Source of the DNA: Lepus europaeus
Lineage: Eukaryota > Chordata > Mammalia > Lagomorpha > Leporidae
Length of the DNA: 64,000 nt
Assembly: GCF_033115175.1 (NCBI RefSeq)
Contig: NC_084837.1
Location: forward strand, 63,511,266-63,575,265
Direction: 5' to 3'
The notes under the pieces were generated by a model. The model ran no database searches. It had not been told where the DNA came from and was given only the letters and a program-made list of their open reading frames with translations. Shown one piece after another: positions 44,592 to 57,559 of the stretch (within the stretch, counting starts at the first letter, position 1; each line of letters opens with the position of its first letter). A program made the position numbers and the translations under genes.

Positions 44592-45225
44592 ATACAGATA
44601 CTCTTTGACTTATGATGGGACTAAAGTCCCAACATAAATGGAAAATATCCTAGTGGACCAGTGCTATGGCATAGTGGACTAAGCCGCCACCTGTGGCACT
44701 GGCATCCCATATGGGCGCCAGTTCCTGTCCCAGCTGCTCTTCTTCCAATCCAGCTCTCAGCTTATGGTCTGGGAAAGCAGAAGATGGCCCAAGTGTTTGG
44801 GCCCCTCACCAGCATGGGAAACCCGGAAGAAGCTTCTGGTTCCTGGATTCAGATCAGCCCAGCTCCAGCCATGCAGCCATTTGGGGAGCAAACCAGCAGA
44901 TGGAAGACCTTTCTCTCTGTCTCTCCCTCTCTAACTCTACCTCTCAAATAAGTGAATAAATCTTTTTTTTTCTTAAATGAAGTAGGTTTAGTACAACTAA
45001 CCTACTGAGCATCACAGCCTAGCAACACAGTAGACCAGAGGATATTAGTTGTTCACCCTCATGATCCCGTGGCTTACCAGGAACAGGGGTTCACTGCCAC
45101 TTCCCAGCACCATGAGAGTACCAAACCACACATCACTGGCCCTGGAAATGATCAAGATTCAAAGTCCCAAGTATGGTTTCTACGGAATTGCTTTCTCATC
45201 AACATAAAGCAGAAAAATTGTAAGT
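44592..45225. mobile_element. DNA-transposon-like fossil, interrupted
   Basis: gacttatgatgggactaaag, ggtttagtacaactaaccta and gaaaaattgtaagtcaaatt match a common mammalian nonautonomous element from memory (name uncertain). A SINE lies inside. Confidence 0.5.
44656..44977 (+). mobile_element. C-SINE, middle-aged
   Basis: ggaccagtgctatggcatag to caaataagtgaataaatctt. Confidence 0.92.
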
Positions 45226-45544
45226 CAAATTACCCTAAATCAGAAGACTGCCCATCGAGCAAAAGGGGAAAAGAGAGACATGGCAAGGACTCAACAACTC
45301 TAGGGGGATGGAGCCTCATTCCAAGTTCACTACCAGAATAAATGAATTGATGGACTCAAAAAGAGATGAGACCAATTTCAAAATATTATTTCTTATGCTC
45401 TCTATATTCCACAGCCTGCAAATAAATCACTTTTGGAGCAGATGACCTCAAACTCAACAAGTATAGAACACGAGCCCCTCAAACCTTCTTCTGAGGTTTT
45501 TTTTTTTTTTTTTAAATCTTGATGAATGGCTCTAAATGAGGATC

Positions 45545-46420
45545 TGAACATCACCCATGTCTGAGGCCTCTCCTTCCTTACTTCTCCTTTAACTAAGGTC
45601 CAAAACCTGCAGGGTCTGCCTTCCCAATGATCCAGAATCTATCCTCTCCTATCCATTCCCACTGCTGTTTCCTTAGTTACGGATACCATAATTTCAGGCT
45701 AAGAAGACACCAACAGCCCAATTGGTCTCCTTGCCCATAGTCTCTCTGCCTTCTAACCCATTAGTCACGCTGCAGCCAGAGTCATCTTTTCTTTTTTCTT
45801 TTTTTTTTTTTTTGACAGGCAGAGTGGACAGTGAGAGAGAGAGAGGTCTTTCTTTATCCGTTGGTTCACCCTCCAATGGCCGCCGCAGCCAGCTGGCGCA
45901 CCGCGCTGATCCGAAGCCAGGAGCCAGGTGCTTCTCCTGGTCTCCCATGCGGGTGCAGGGCCCAAGGACCTGGGCCATCCTCCACTGACTTCCCGGGCCA
46001 CAGCAGAGAGCTGGACTGGAAGAGGAGCAACCGGGATAGAATCCGGTGCCCCGACTGGGACTAGAACCCAGTGTGCCGGCGCCGCTAGGCGGAGGATTAG
46101 CCTGTTGAGCCCCGGCGCCGGCCGCAAGAGTCATCTTTTCAAAACAGACCTAAACCATGTCGTTCTTCAGGTTAAATCTCTCAATACTGAAGTTCACACT
46201 CCCTAATATAGCTAAATAGGCTCTGAATGATGTGGCCGCTGCGTCCCATCCTGGCCTCCTCTCTCTCGTCATCCCCACACACAATGAACTTCCAGTACCC
46301 TGAACCCAACTTTATTATTATTGCTAGGTCTTTGCCCACGATGCTCTCCGCTTGGTACACCCTTCCTCCACTCGTCTTCTAGGCAACTCAGGTGCATTCT
46401 CCTCTGCCGTCACTTGCACT
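45545..46420 (-). mobile_element. L2 fragment interrupted by a young SINE
   Basis: 45545-45791 and 46127-46420; gtctttgcccacgatgctct and gaacttccagtaccctgaac resemble L2. Confidence 0.6.
45792..46126 (-). mobile_element. C-SINE, young, full length
   Basis: Target duplication agagtcatcttttc at 45778-45791 and 46127-46140. Confidence 0.97.
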
Positions 46421-46499
46421 GTTCAGGTAGGCAGGCTCCATCCCCCAAGCGCTGCCCTCGGCCATAAAGCCGTTTTCCTAGGGGCGGCCCCTGAAGTAG

Positions 46500-47258
<759 letters not shown>

Positions 47259-48007
47259 TGATGGGCCTCGGGCTCAGGGGTTCCGAAGGGGGCCTCGGGG
47301 CTCTGGGGTACCGAAAAGGGGCCTCGGTCTGCCGGGGCCGCATCGGGGCGACGGGCTGTAGGCCAGGCGCTCGGGGCCCGGGAGATAGGAAGTATCTCCC
47401 GCCAACCCCGGGTAGGCTGGAAGGTTTTGGAGGAGGTGCAGTGGTGACCGTGGGGCGGTGCGGGGGAGAGGGCCGAGAAGGTGCAGACTCTGAAGACGAA
47501 GTTTTTCAGACAAGGGGTGTGGGCAGAGAGGAGGGACACTCGTTAACGTTCCGGGGAGCTTCTGTCGTGCTTGGCAAGGAAGGCTTCGTGTGGGCATGAG
47601 TCTGAGGACTAGGGTCGTTTGTGGTTGCAGTGGGTCCCGGCTGGGATGTCAGAGCGAAGAAGACACTCTTGGGAGGAGGAAAGAGGGCAGAGAGGGAAGA
47701 ATCGGAGAACTCTATGTAGGACGGCGTGGAGGGACTGTGGCCCGGGACTCTTGGCATTTTTCATGCAGCATTCCAGAACTCTTTCTTACTTGGAGATCGT
47801 GCAGGGAACATTAAAAGTAACTTTTGGCCTCAGTGTCTTGGGATAGCCTGAACTGTTTCTATACTCTAGAAAGTACTGTAGGAAGCTGTCCTTTGTAGCA
47901 TTGCTTTGAGAATACCATGAGATACAAAGATAGCTTCTCCCATGTTTAAGGAGCAAATGGTACAAAGAAAGAATATACAAGAGATAGTAGCTTTTTAAGT
48001 TGAGTAG

Positions 48008-48145
48008 AGAGAGTGCTGAAATTGGAATCTGAAGATTTGAGTTCTAGACTGGGCTTACGCTGCTTTCTAGCTGAGTATCTAAAGTCTTCATTATAAAATC
48101 GAGATGTAACGATCAGCCTTGTGTGTCTAATTAGGTTATTGAAAG
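48008..48145 (+). mobile_element. MIR
   Basis: gatttgagttctagactggg, ctttctagctgagtatctaa, sense MIR core. Confidence 0.7.
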
Positions 48146-48320
48146 AGCGAATGTTTGTAAGAATTAATATTAGGGCAAGCTTTTGCAAACCATAAAGATT
48201 TTGTATGAATTACCTCTTGGCCTTTGTTAGGCCAGAGGTCCTAGGACTGACGTCTTAGTGCCCAAAGAAGAGTATTTTAAAGAAGGAAGAACTGGAGAGG
48301 TGTTGAAGAAAATGGTAGTG

Positions 48321-48686
48321 AGGGCCCGCGCCGTGGCTTAACAGGCTAATCCTCTGCCTTGCAGCGCCGGCATACCGGGTTCCAGTCCCGGTTGGGGCGC
48401 CGGATTCTATCCCGGTTGCCCCTCTTCCAGGCCAGCTCTCTGCTATGGCCCGGGAAGGCAGTGGAGGATGGCCCAAGTGCTTGGGCCCTGCACCCCATGG
48501 GAGAGCAGGAGAAGCCCCTGGCTCCTGGCTTCAGATCAGCGAGATGCGCCGGCCGCAGCGGCCATTGGAGAGTGAACCAACAGCAAAAAGGAAGACCTTT
48601 CTCTCTGTTTCTCTCTCTCTCACTATCCACTCTGCCTGTCAAAAAAAAAAAAAAAAAAGAAAAGAAAAAGTGTTTAAAAAAAAAAA
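48321..48686 (+). mobile_element. C-SINE, young, full length
   Basis: Flanked by gaaaatggtagtg (about 48308-48320 and 48689-48701). Confidence 0.96.
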
Positions 48687-48786
48687 AAGAAAATGGTAGT
48701 GCATGTTTTTTTATCTTTTATGTTTTGAATGGCAGAGGTGGGGAGGTAAAGAGCTCTTGGAAGGCTATCGGAAGAATAGAAACCTT

Positions 48787-49122
48787 TTTTTTTTTTTTTT
48801 AAGATTTTTATTTATTTATTTGAGAGGTAGAGTTACAATCAGTGAGAGGCAGAGACAGAGAAAAAGGTCTTCCTTCCGTTGGTTCACTCTCCAGATGGCC
48901 GAAATGGCCGGAGCTGCTGATCTGAAGCCAGGAGCCAGGTGCTTTTTCCCGATCTCCCATGCGGGTGCAGGGACCCAAGAACTTGGGCCATCCTCTACTG
49001 CTTTCCCAGGCCACAGCAGAGAGCTGGGTTGGAAGAGGAGCAGCTGGGACTAGAACTGGCACTCATATGGGATGCCGGCACCACAGGCGGAGGATTAACC
49101 TGCTGCGCCGTGGAGCCAGCCC
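48787..49122 (-). mobile_element. C-SINE, intermediate, full length
   Basis: Flanked by tagaaacctt. Its tail reads tttatttgagaggtagagtt, linking the young and middle classes. Confidence 0.95.
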
Positions 49123-49319
49123 TAGAAACCTTATATTGAGGATAGGAATTGAAAGAGTTGAAAGTGTTCTCATTCAAATGCTCCTGATATTTATAAAAAT
49201 GTCAAAAGTATACTCTTGTCTGTAAAAGTTTGGTGGGTAATTTTAGACCTACATTTAAGAGGATTAGAATCTATTTCTTACTATTTTCTCTTATACAAAT
49301 ATAGTTGTTTCGGATAATA

Positions 49320-49500
49320 ACTTTAGTTATCACTTACATGGATCCTAAGGTGAAGGAGACACCTCAGTTGTTTCATTTACATTGTCAAGTTTTCAAGTCA
49401 TGGTGAAGTTGAAACAAGTTTCCCCATTTTGCATTTAAGAAAAATGGAGATAGAAGATTAGTAAGTGGTGGAGTTGAGATCTGAACCCCAATCTGCACAA
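49320..49500 (-). mobile_element. MIR
   Basis: tttccccattttgcatttaa, gtggtggagttgagatctga, antisense MIR. Confidence 0.75.
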
Positions 49501-49520
49501 GTAGAAGGCCTATACTCTTT

Positions 49521-49847
49521 TTTTTTTTTTCTGAGATTTATTTATTTATTTGAAAGTCAGAATTACACAGCGAGAGGAGAGGCAGAGATAGAGATAAAGA
49601 GAGAGAGAGAGAGAGGTCTTCCATCCGAAGGTTCACTCCCCAATTGGCCGCAACGGCTGGAGCTGCGCTGATCCGAAGCCAGGAGCCAGGAGCTTCTTCC
49701 AGGTCTCCCATGTGGGTGCAGGGGCCCAAGCACTTGGGCCATCTTCCACTGCTTTTCCAGGCCATCGCAGAGCTGGATTGGAAGTGGAACAGCCGGGTCT
49801 CGAACCAGTGCCCATATGGGAACCTGCTGCGTCACAGTGCCGGCCCC
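49521..49847 (-). mobile_element. C-SINE, middle-aged
   Basis: Flanked by aggcctatactcttt. Confidence 0.95.
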
Positions 49848-50282
49848 AGGCCTATACTCTTTCTACTGTTCCAACTTAATCTATTAGTCTTTCAGTTTTC
49901 CTTATTGCAAAATGAGAATGTTTCACAGCCACTTTCCTTGTTGCTAGAGTTTATGTTTGTAAAGTATGCTGAATACGTTAGAGGAAATTGGTTCATCTAT
50001 TAAAAAGATTATTTGGGGGACTTTCTCGGTAAAGCGCTCTTAAGACATCTCTTCTGGAGATGCATGAACTAAGCTGCAAATTGCTCTTTCCTTAGTGGCT
50101 TTCCACAGAATTCTGATGGGTGAAATGAGCTGAGTGCTGCTTTTTGTGGTGGAGATATTTTACCTGATCCACAAAGAGCTTTTCCAGAGTGGGAACTAGA
50201 GAGAATTTCTGCTTTAAGTCCAATTCAACATTTAAAGTGGAATTTGTAGCTAATACCTAGTACAGTTTAACAGCAGTTTCTT

Positions 50283-50588
50283 TTATTGTTTTAAAAGATT
50301 TATTTATTTATTTGAAAGAGTTACACAGAGAGAGGAGAGGCAGAGAGCGCGCGAGAGGTCTTCCATCTGATGGCTCACTCCCCAATTGACTGCAATGGCC
50401 AGGTGCTTCTTCCAAGTCTCCCATGTGGGTGCAGGAGCCCAAGGACTTGGGCCATCTTGTACTGCTTTCCCAGGCCACAGCAGAGAGCTGGATTGGAAGT
50501 GGAGCAGTCAGGTCTCAAACCAGTGCCCATATAGGATGCCGGCGCTTCAGGCCAGGGCGTTAACCCGCTGTGCCACAGCGCCAGTCCC
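50283..50588 (-). mobile_element. C-SINE, middle-aged
   Basis: Flanked by gtttaacagca; a small deletion after caatggcc. Confidence 0.92.
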
Positions 50589-50771
50589 GTTTAACAGCAT
50601 TTCAACTTCTTCCTCTTCAACTTCTCATTGATATTCTTGTCACCAGGTAGGAACCAAAATTCAAATTCCCTTTCCTTGCACATCCAGAGGCTACCATTGC
50701 TTTCCATCCATTTGTTCAGTATTGTGCTAGACTCTTAGAGGAGTTACAGAGAAAGGTCTTTGCACTCTGGA

Positions 50772-51099
50772 TTTTTTTTTTTTTTTTAAGATTTATTTAT
50801 TTACTTGAAAGAGTTACACAGAGAGAGGAGCAGAGGCAGAGACAGAGGTCTTCCATCTGCTGGTTCACTCCCCAACTGGCTGTAGTGGCCGGAGCTGTGC
50901 CAATCCGAAGCCAGGAGCTTTTTCCGGGTCTCCCACGCAGGTGCAGGGGCCCAAAGGTTTGGGCCATCCTCCACTGCCTTCCCAGGTCATAGTAGAGAGC
51001 AGGATCGGAAGTGGAGCAGCCAGGGCTCGACCGGCACCCATATAGGGTACTGGCACCTCAGGTCAGGATTTTAACCTAGTGTACCACAGCGCCAGCCTC
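50772..51099 (-). mobile_element. C-SINE, middle-aged
   Basis: Poly-T to cacagcgccagcct. Confidence 0.92.
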
Positions 51100-51949
51100 T
51101 AACTTCCTAGGGTTTTTAAAACTCAGGCCTTAGTTTGAGAATTTGAAGGATTTTCTTTTAGCAGGTGACTAATATTGATCCTCTTAAGTTGCCCACACCC
51201 TTTCTTCAATATTTTTGAGTGGCAGGAAATTTGCTTTTGTTGCCTATTGGGGAAGAAAAAAAAAAAAACAGAATTTGAGGCATCCTCTGGGCTTTTTACC
51301 TCCTCATGTACTTGCATTGAGATAATGTATCACTCTTTATGGAATATTTATGCATTGTATCCTATAAAATGAAAAGCATCTAAGATAATAAAGAGTTTCT
51401 ATTCAGATCAGTTCAATTCAGTATTTATAAAAATGTTACTCTGCCTTTCTGAGGAGGAAAAAAAAGAACTAGTAGACACATTAAAATACTTTATGGTTTC
51501 CATTCATATTTTTAATGGTGCTTATGCTGTTATGGCCTGTTTTTCTCTGCTCATCCAACTTGAAGTAGCAGTAATTAAGTTTGTCTTTAGAATAGGCCTC
51601 CTAAGTATTTTCTAGGAACTATTTTTAGATATTATGTGTAAAATATATCAGTTATTAAGTATATTACTATAAACTTTCCCATAAAATAGGAAGTTTAGAA
51701 GTTGTGCTTCTCATTAGTGTAGACTTCCTCACATTGGTCAGAGGCAGATTTTGAAGTCTATGATGAATTTCTGAAAAAAGTTATTGTTAACTTGTGAAGT
51801 TTTAAATTTGTGTCGTAATGTTGCAGCTCGCTTGGTGTAACTTATTTGTTAATTTCTCTCAGCTTTTGGAAGCTTTGGTAGCAAAGCTTTTAGGAAAAAT
51901 ACAAAACCTATCTCAAACACAGGTTCTCTTGGTATATTTATTATTCCCC

Positions 51950-52062
51950 TAATAGTAGATTGTTTGTTCGTCTTTCAACAACTGTGTTAGATAGTGCTAG
52001 GCACAGTGCTGTTGGGTGAACAAAACGGAAGCAGTTTCTACCTTGAAGGAGCTTAGAGTAAG
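51950..52062. mobile_element. L2-like fragment
   Basis: gtgctaggcacagtgctgtt and accttgaaggagcttagagt. Confidence 0.6.
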
Positions 52063-52413
52063 GGGTTGGGGGGAAGAAGAGAGAGAGAGAGAGAAACGAA
52101 AAGGAGGTTAGGAGACTGAAAGTAAAGAGAAAGGCAGTTAGTGTTCATGGTTGAGGGCCGTAGCACCCTCATGAAACTGAAAGAAGTGCAGAGTGACTGC
52201 ATGTAACTAGTTGGATAGAGAGTGGTGCAAATGAAACTTCAGAGGTAGGTTGTTTGACTGAGGGTAGAGAAGTCGGTTTAGTAGATTACAACCAGCATTA
52301 CAAGTAAAAGGGAAACCTAATCAAATGAAAGCATCACGTGTGTCATAATAGTAATGATGAGGTGTATCTTTTCTTACTGTGGGCTGAGGTTACAAAGTTT
52401 TAAAGCCATTGGC

Positions 52414-52975
52414 AGGGCCACTTGTTAAGACGCTGCTCCCGATTGCAGCTTCCTGTTAATGCAGACTGCTAAGCAGTAGTGATGGTTCAAGGAGTTATAT
52501 CCCTGCCACCTTCATAAGAGACCAGAATTGAGATCATGGCTTCTGGCTTCAGCCCAGTCCTAGCCATTGCAGGCATTTGAGGGGTGAACCAGCAGATGGA
52601 GATCTGTCTCTATATCTATATTTCTGTCTGTGACTCTCAAATAATTTTTTAAAAGATTTATTTATTTATTTGAAAGGCAGAGTTAGCGAGAGAGAGAGAT
52701 CTTCTATCCACTGAATCACTCCCCAAATGGCCACAATGGCCAAAGCTGTACTGATCTGAAGCTAGGAGCCAGGAACTTCTTCTGGGTCTCTCACATGGGT
52801 GCAGGGGTCCAAGTACTTTGGGCCATCTTCCCCTGCTTTCCCAGGCACATTAGCAGGTAGCTGGATGGGAAGTGGAACAGCCAGGACTTGGACCAGCACC
52901 CATATGGGATGCCGGTACTGCAGGCAGCAGCTTTAACTGCTACACCACAGTGGTGGCCCCTCTCAAATAAATTTA
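52414..52975 (+). mobile_element. C-SINE, oldest class, interrupted at its tail
   Basis: 52414-52650 and the duplicated ctctcaaataa at 52959-52970. Confidence 0.82.
52652..52961 (-). mobile_element. C-SINE, middle-aged, nested
   Basis: Target repeat ctctcaaataa on both sides. Confidence 0.92.
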
Positions 52976-53039
52976 CTGAATAAATAAGTGAATATTGAGA
53001 CCTCATTTCAAAATAGAACAGTCTAAGCTTACCTGGCTG

Positions 53040-53530
53040 CAGTGTGGGGAGTAACCTGGAGAGGGCCCTAGTGAGGTGGCAGAGAGCAGTCCAGGTGAGG
53101 ATGGTGGAGTGTGTAAGTTCCACTACAATGGGAGGTCCTGGAGGGCAAGGGTGGTTGTTTCCTGCAGTGTCCCTGGCACCTAGGGTACTGTCTGCCTGTC
53201 AGTATTTGTTGAGTGAGGGACTGGTGTGGACTTCCATGGTAGTTATACAGTGAGTTGAGTGGGTTGGATGTAATGTTCAGAGGACTTGCTGAATGACTGG
53301 CTGTCAGGATGAGAAGAGGAGGCATTAGGGCTGGACGCCAGGCTCTGCTGTGCAGGAACCCTGGAAGTGGAGATGACGAGTTCAGTCTTGGCTATGTGGA
53401 GTTCATAGTGTCTCTGAGATTTCCACGTGGAGACATCAAGTAGGTAGAGTAGTTGAAAATAATGCTTGTGTGAACCAGAATAGGCACTTAATAAATCTCT
53501 GTTGAATAAGCAAATGCTACTTGGCATGCC
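53040..53530 (-). mobile_element. L2-like fragment
   Basis: cctggagggcaagggtggtt, agtatttgttgagtgaggga and aataggcacttaataaatct. Confidence 0.6.
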
Positions 53531-54043
53531 CGGGTGGAAAGTTTTCTGAGTCTGTTATGGCGGGCTTACTCACAGAGACAGACACGGTCAATCTGGGGGT
53601 TCTTGTTCCAGCTCCTGTACTGTAATACTGCTGTCCCTTCTTGAGTGAGAAGTGTGTGTTAGTGAGAAAGTGTGTTCAGAAAAGGGAGCTAAGTAAAAAC
53701 AAGTAACAGGGAAACTTCTTTTTTTTTTAAAAGAAGTCTTTAAATTTGTGTAGCTTGTATTTTGAATGAGTAGAAAATTGATTTTTAAGGTAATTTATTG
53801 GGATCCTTGCTGCTATTGAAAGCTGATTTTATTTGGTCAACTCTGCAATACTGTGGTCATTTCTATAACTTAGCATTTTTATGTATAATTGTAATTATTT
53901 TCCTGGAAATTTGAAAAAGTTGCCAAAGTTAGTGCCAGTCAAATTTGAAGAATTATTATACTGCCACTTTAGAATTATTACCTCAGAAGTGTTTGTGTAC
54001 TGGTTTTTTTCTTTTATTATAAAAAATAATCTGTGCTTTTTTT

Positions 54044-54376
54044 TTATTTTTAAAGATTTTATTTATTTATTTGAGAGGTAGAGTTATAGACAGTGAGAAG
54101 GAAAGACAGAGAGAAAGGTCTTTTGTCTGTTGGTTCACTCCTCAAATGGCCGCAAAGGCCGGAGCTGCGCTGATCCGAAACCAGGAGCCAGAAGCTTCTT
54201 CTGGGTCTCCCACACGGGTGCAGGGGCCCAAGGACTTGGGCCATCTTGTACTGCTTTCCCAGGCCACAGCAGAGAGCTGGATTGGAAGAGGAGCAGCTAA
54301 GACTAGAACCTGCGCCCATATGGGATGCCAGTGCTGCAGGTGGAGGATTGGCCTACTGCACCATGGCGCCGGCCCC
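54044..54376 (-). mobile_element. C-SINE, intermediate
   Basis: Flanked by aatctgtgctttttttt (left) and aatctatgctttttttt (right). Confidence 0.93.
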
Positions 54377-54393
54377 AATCTATGCTTTTTTTT

Positions 54394-54725
54394 TTTTTTT
54401 TTTTTTTTTTGACAGGCAGAGTGGATAGTGAGAGAGAGAGACAGAGAGGAAGGTCTTCCTTTTTGCCGTTGGTTCACCCTCCAATGGCCGCTGCAGACGG
54501 CATCTCGCTGATCCGAAGCCAGGAGCCAGGTGCTTCTCCTGGTCTCCCATGGGGTGCAGGACCCAAGCACTTGGGCCATCCTCTACTGCCTTCCCGGGCC
54601 ATAGCAGAGAGCTGGCCTGGAAGAGGGGCAACCGGGATAGAATCCGGCGCCTCAACCGGGACTAGAACCCGGTGTGCTGGCGCCGCAAGGAGGAGGATTA
54701 GCCTGTTAAGCCACGGCGCCGGCCC
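54394..54725 (-). mobile_element. C-SINE, young, reusing the neighbour's target site
   Basis: Inserted beside the previous copy; aatctatgctttttt precedes and follows it, so the same 15 bases now occur three times. Confidence 0.95.
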
Positions 54726-54751
54726 CCAATCTATGCTTTTTTAAAAAGGTA

Positions 54752-55090
54752 GATTGGTTTGAAAGAGCATCAGAGGAAGAGGGAGAGAGAGGAAGTGTTG
54801 AGAGAGAGAGAGAGAGAGATCTCTTCCATCTACTGGCTTACTCCTTAAATGGCTGTAACAGCCAGATCTGGGCCAGACTGAAACCAGAAGCCCAGAATTC
54901 CCACCTGGGTGTCCCACATGGGTGACAGGGACCCAAGTACTTGGACCATCATCTGCTGCCTTCCCAGGTGCATTAACAGGAAGCTGGATGGAATCAGAGT
55001 ACCCAGGACTCCATTCAGCATTCTGAGATGGGATGACCCTGGGATGCCAGCGTCCTCAGTGGTATTTTCAACCGCTCTACCATAGCAATA
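54752..55090 (-). mobile_element. C-SINE, oldest class
   Basis: gagagagaggaagtgttgag and (GA)n to ctaccatagcaatagcac. Confidence 0.82.
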
Positions 55091-55279
55091 GCACTGTATA
55101 GTGTGTGCTCTTGGGAACAGTTCAACAGTCAGAATAAAAACACCCTGGCCTACAAACATCCATATACATAATGTCTCCCTTCCATACTCCTGAAAAGTAT
55201 CCATGTCCCCTATTTGAATTGTGTTCTGTGAACAGTTTGGAAATGAAATGAAGAATGGGAATTAACATCTCAAATTTAA

Positions 55280-55740
55280 AACTGAATTACTCTCCTTTCC
55301 TCAGAATCTGTCAGCTCCCCCACTTCTCTCTGTCCCTGTGGCTGCTTAACCTTGTGCAGACCACCATTTACCCTGAGAAGATTGCTCCTCTGCGCTTCCA
55401 CCCTGGCCCCTCTTGTCCGTTCATCTCCCAGCATGCTCTTCTGAAAGATCCTCAGTGGACTGAGTTACTCCCTTGCTTGAACCATATGATAGCTTCCCAC
55501 TGCCCTCCAATAAAACGCAGGCTCCTGACCATCTTTACACACTTCAGAATGATGTGGTTTCTCCGTACCTCTAACCCAGCGTGGTCCATTCTGCCCTCGG
55601 CCTGCTTGGCTTCAATCACACTGTGCCTCTGGCAGTTCTTTGACTCAGTCAAGTTGTTCTTAGCTCCAGGACTTTCCCTGTCCCACCTAGAGGCTTCTCT
55701 CCAAAGAACTCTGTCCCCTCTCCTCTGCCGAAGTCGGTAG
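55280..55740 (+). mobile_element. L2 fragment
   Basis: agcttcccactgccctccaa and ctgcttggcttcaatcacac resemble L2 3' sequence. Confidence 0.7.
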
Positions 55741-55965
55741 TTTCAGCTGAGGTGCCGTCGCCTAGGAGAAGCGTCCACGATAACCGGCCACAGAACTGCC
55801 ACCCAGGGACTTGATTCTCCCCCTTAGCACTTACTGTTAGGTGACATTCACTGTTCTTATCTGTTGTCTGTCTCCCTGCTTCATTTTAAGTTCTGTGAAA
55901 TCAAAGACTTGTTCATCTTGTTCACTGCTGTCTCCCAGCACTTGGTGTGTCCTGGGTGCTGGCAG

Positions 55966-56078
55966 TAGGGGCCAACCGTCCTGTTTTGTCTGGACTGAGG
56001 AGTTTGCCAGAATGCAGGACTTCTCAGTACTGAAACCAGGACAGTCCTGGGAAAACCGGAATGTTTGGTCACCCTAAT
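55966..56078. mobile_element. palindromic ancient element
   Basis: The left arm (ggccaaccgtcctgttttgt) is an imperfect inverted copy of the right (gaaaaccggaatgtttggtc), enclosing about 60 bases; it looks like a MITE-type fossil. Confidence 0.6.
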
Positions 56079-56171
56079 TGGTAGTAATTACTGAGTTACA
56101 TTTGTGGAATAAATAAGTAAAAAGGAGCTCAATATGCTAATGAGGTGTAATACCTCTTAAGATTTACTCCT

Positions 56172-56516
56172 GGCCGGCGCCGCGGCTCAATAGGCTAATC
56201 CTCCGCCTTGCGGCGCCGGCACACCGGGTTCTAGTCCCGGTCGGGGCACCGATCCTATCCCGGTTGCCCCTCTTCCAGGTCAGCTCTCTGCTGTGGCCCG
56301 GGAGGGCAGTGGAGGATGGCCCAAGTTCTTGGGCCCTGCACCCCATGGGAGACCAGGAGAAGCACCTGGCTCCTGCCATCGGATCAGCACGGTGCGCCGG
56401 CCGCAGCGCGCTACCGCGGCGGCCATTGGAGGGTGAACCAACGGCAAAGGAAGACCTTTCTCTCTATCTCTCTCTCTCTCACTGTCCACTCTGCCTGTCA
56501 AAAAAAAAAAAAAAAG
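56172..56516 (+). mobile_element. C-SINE, young, full length, near consensus
   Basis: Target duplication gatttactcct at 56161-56171 and 56517-56527; cleanest head in the window. Confidence 0.98.
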
Positions 56517-56568
56517 GATTTACTCCTATGGGCCTTGATTCTCCTTTTCTTGCTGTATTGTATTTTTA

Positions 56569-56884
56569 TTTATTTTATTTGACAGGCAGAATTAGACAGT
56601 GAGAGAGAGAGACAGAGAGAAAGGTCTTCCTTCCGTTGGTTTACCCCCCAAATGGCCGCTACGGCCTGTGCGCTGTGCTGATCTGAAGCCAGGAGCCAGG
56701 TGCTTCTTCCTGGCTTCCCATGCGGGTGAAGGAGCCCAAGCACTTGGGCCATCCTCCACTGCACTCCTGGGCTACAGCAGAGAGCTGGACTGGGAGAGGA
56801 GCAACCGGAACTAGAACCCAGCGCCCATATGGGATGCCCGCGCCACAGGCGGAGGATTAACCAAGTGAGCCACGGCACCGGCCC
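56569..56884 (-). mobile_element. C-SINE, younger
   Basis: Flanked by ctgtattgtattttta. Confidence 0.95.
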
Positions 56885-56896
56885 CACTGTATTGTA

Positions 56897-57234
56897 TTTT
56901 TAAAGATTTATTTATTTATTTGAAAGAGTTACAGAGGGGGAGAGAGAGAGAGAGAGAGAGAGAGATCGATCGATCGATCTTCCATCCACTGATTCACTCC
57001 CTAGATGGTTGCGATGGCCAGGGCTGGGCCAGGCTGACGCCAGGAGCCAGGAACTTCTTATAGGTCTCGCATGTGGATGTCAGAGGCCCAAACATTTGAG
57101 CCATCTTCCAGTGCTCTTCCCAGGCCATTATCAGGGAACTGGATCAGGAGTGGAGCAGTCACATTTGAACTGACACCCACATGGGCTACTAAAGTTGCAG
57201 GTGGCAGCTTTACCCACTGTACCACAATGCCAGC
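56897..57234 (-). mobile_element. C-SINE, middle-aged
   Basis: (GA)n then gatcgatcgatcgatct at about 56965-56981; ends ccacaatgccagct. Confidence 0.92.
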
Positions 57235-57278
57235 TTCCTTGCTTCATTTTAGATTCTCAGTTTTGGCAGTTTAAATTT

Positions 57279-57559
57279 TTTTTTTTTTTAAGATTTATTT
57301 ATCTGAAAGAGTTGCAAAGAGAGAGATGGAGAGACAGAGAGAGGGGTATCTTCCATCTGTGGTTCACTTCCCAATTGGCCGTAATAGCAAGGGCTGGGCC
57401 AGGCTGAAACCTGGAGCAGGAGCTTCCTCCAGGTCTCCCATTTGAGTGCAGGGGCCCAAGCACTTGAACCATCTTCTGCTTCTTTCCCAGGTGCTTTAGC
57501 AGGGAGCTGGATTGGAAGTGGAGCAGCTGGAACTACTCGCTTTGCCACAAGGCCAGCTG
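57279..57559 (-). mobile_element. C-SINE, middle-aged
   Basis: Poly-T to tttgccacaaggccagct; part of the head is lost. Confidence 0.88.
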
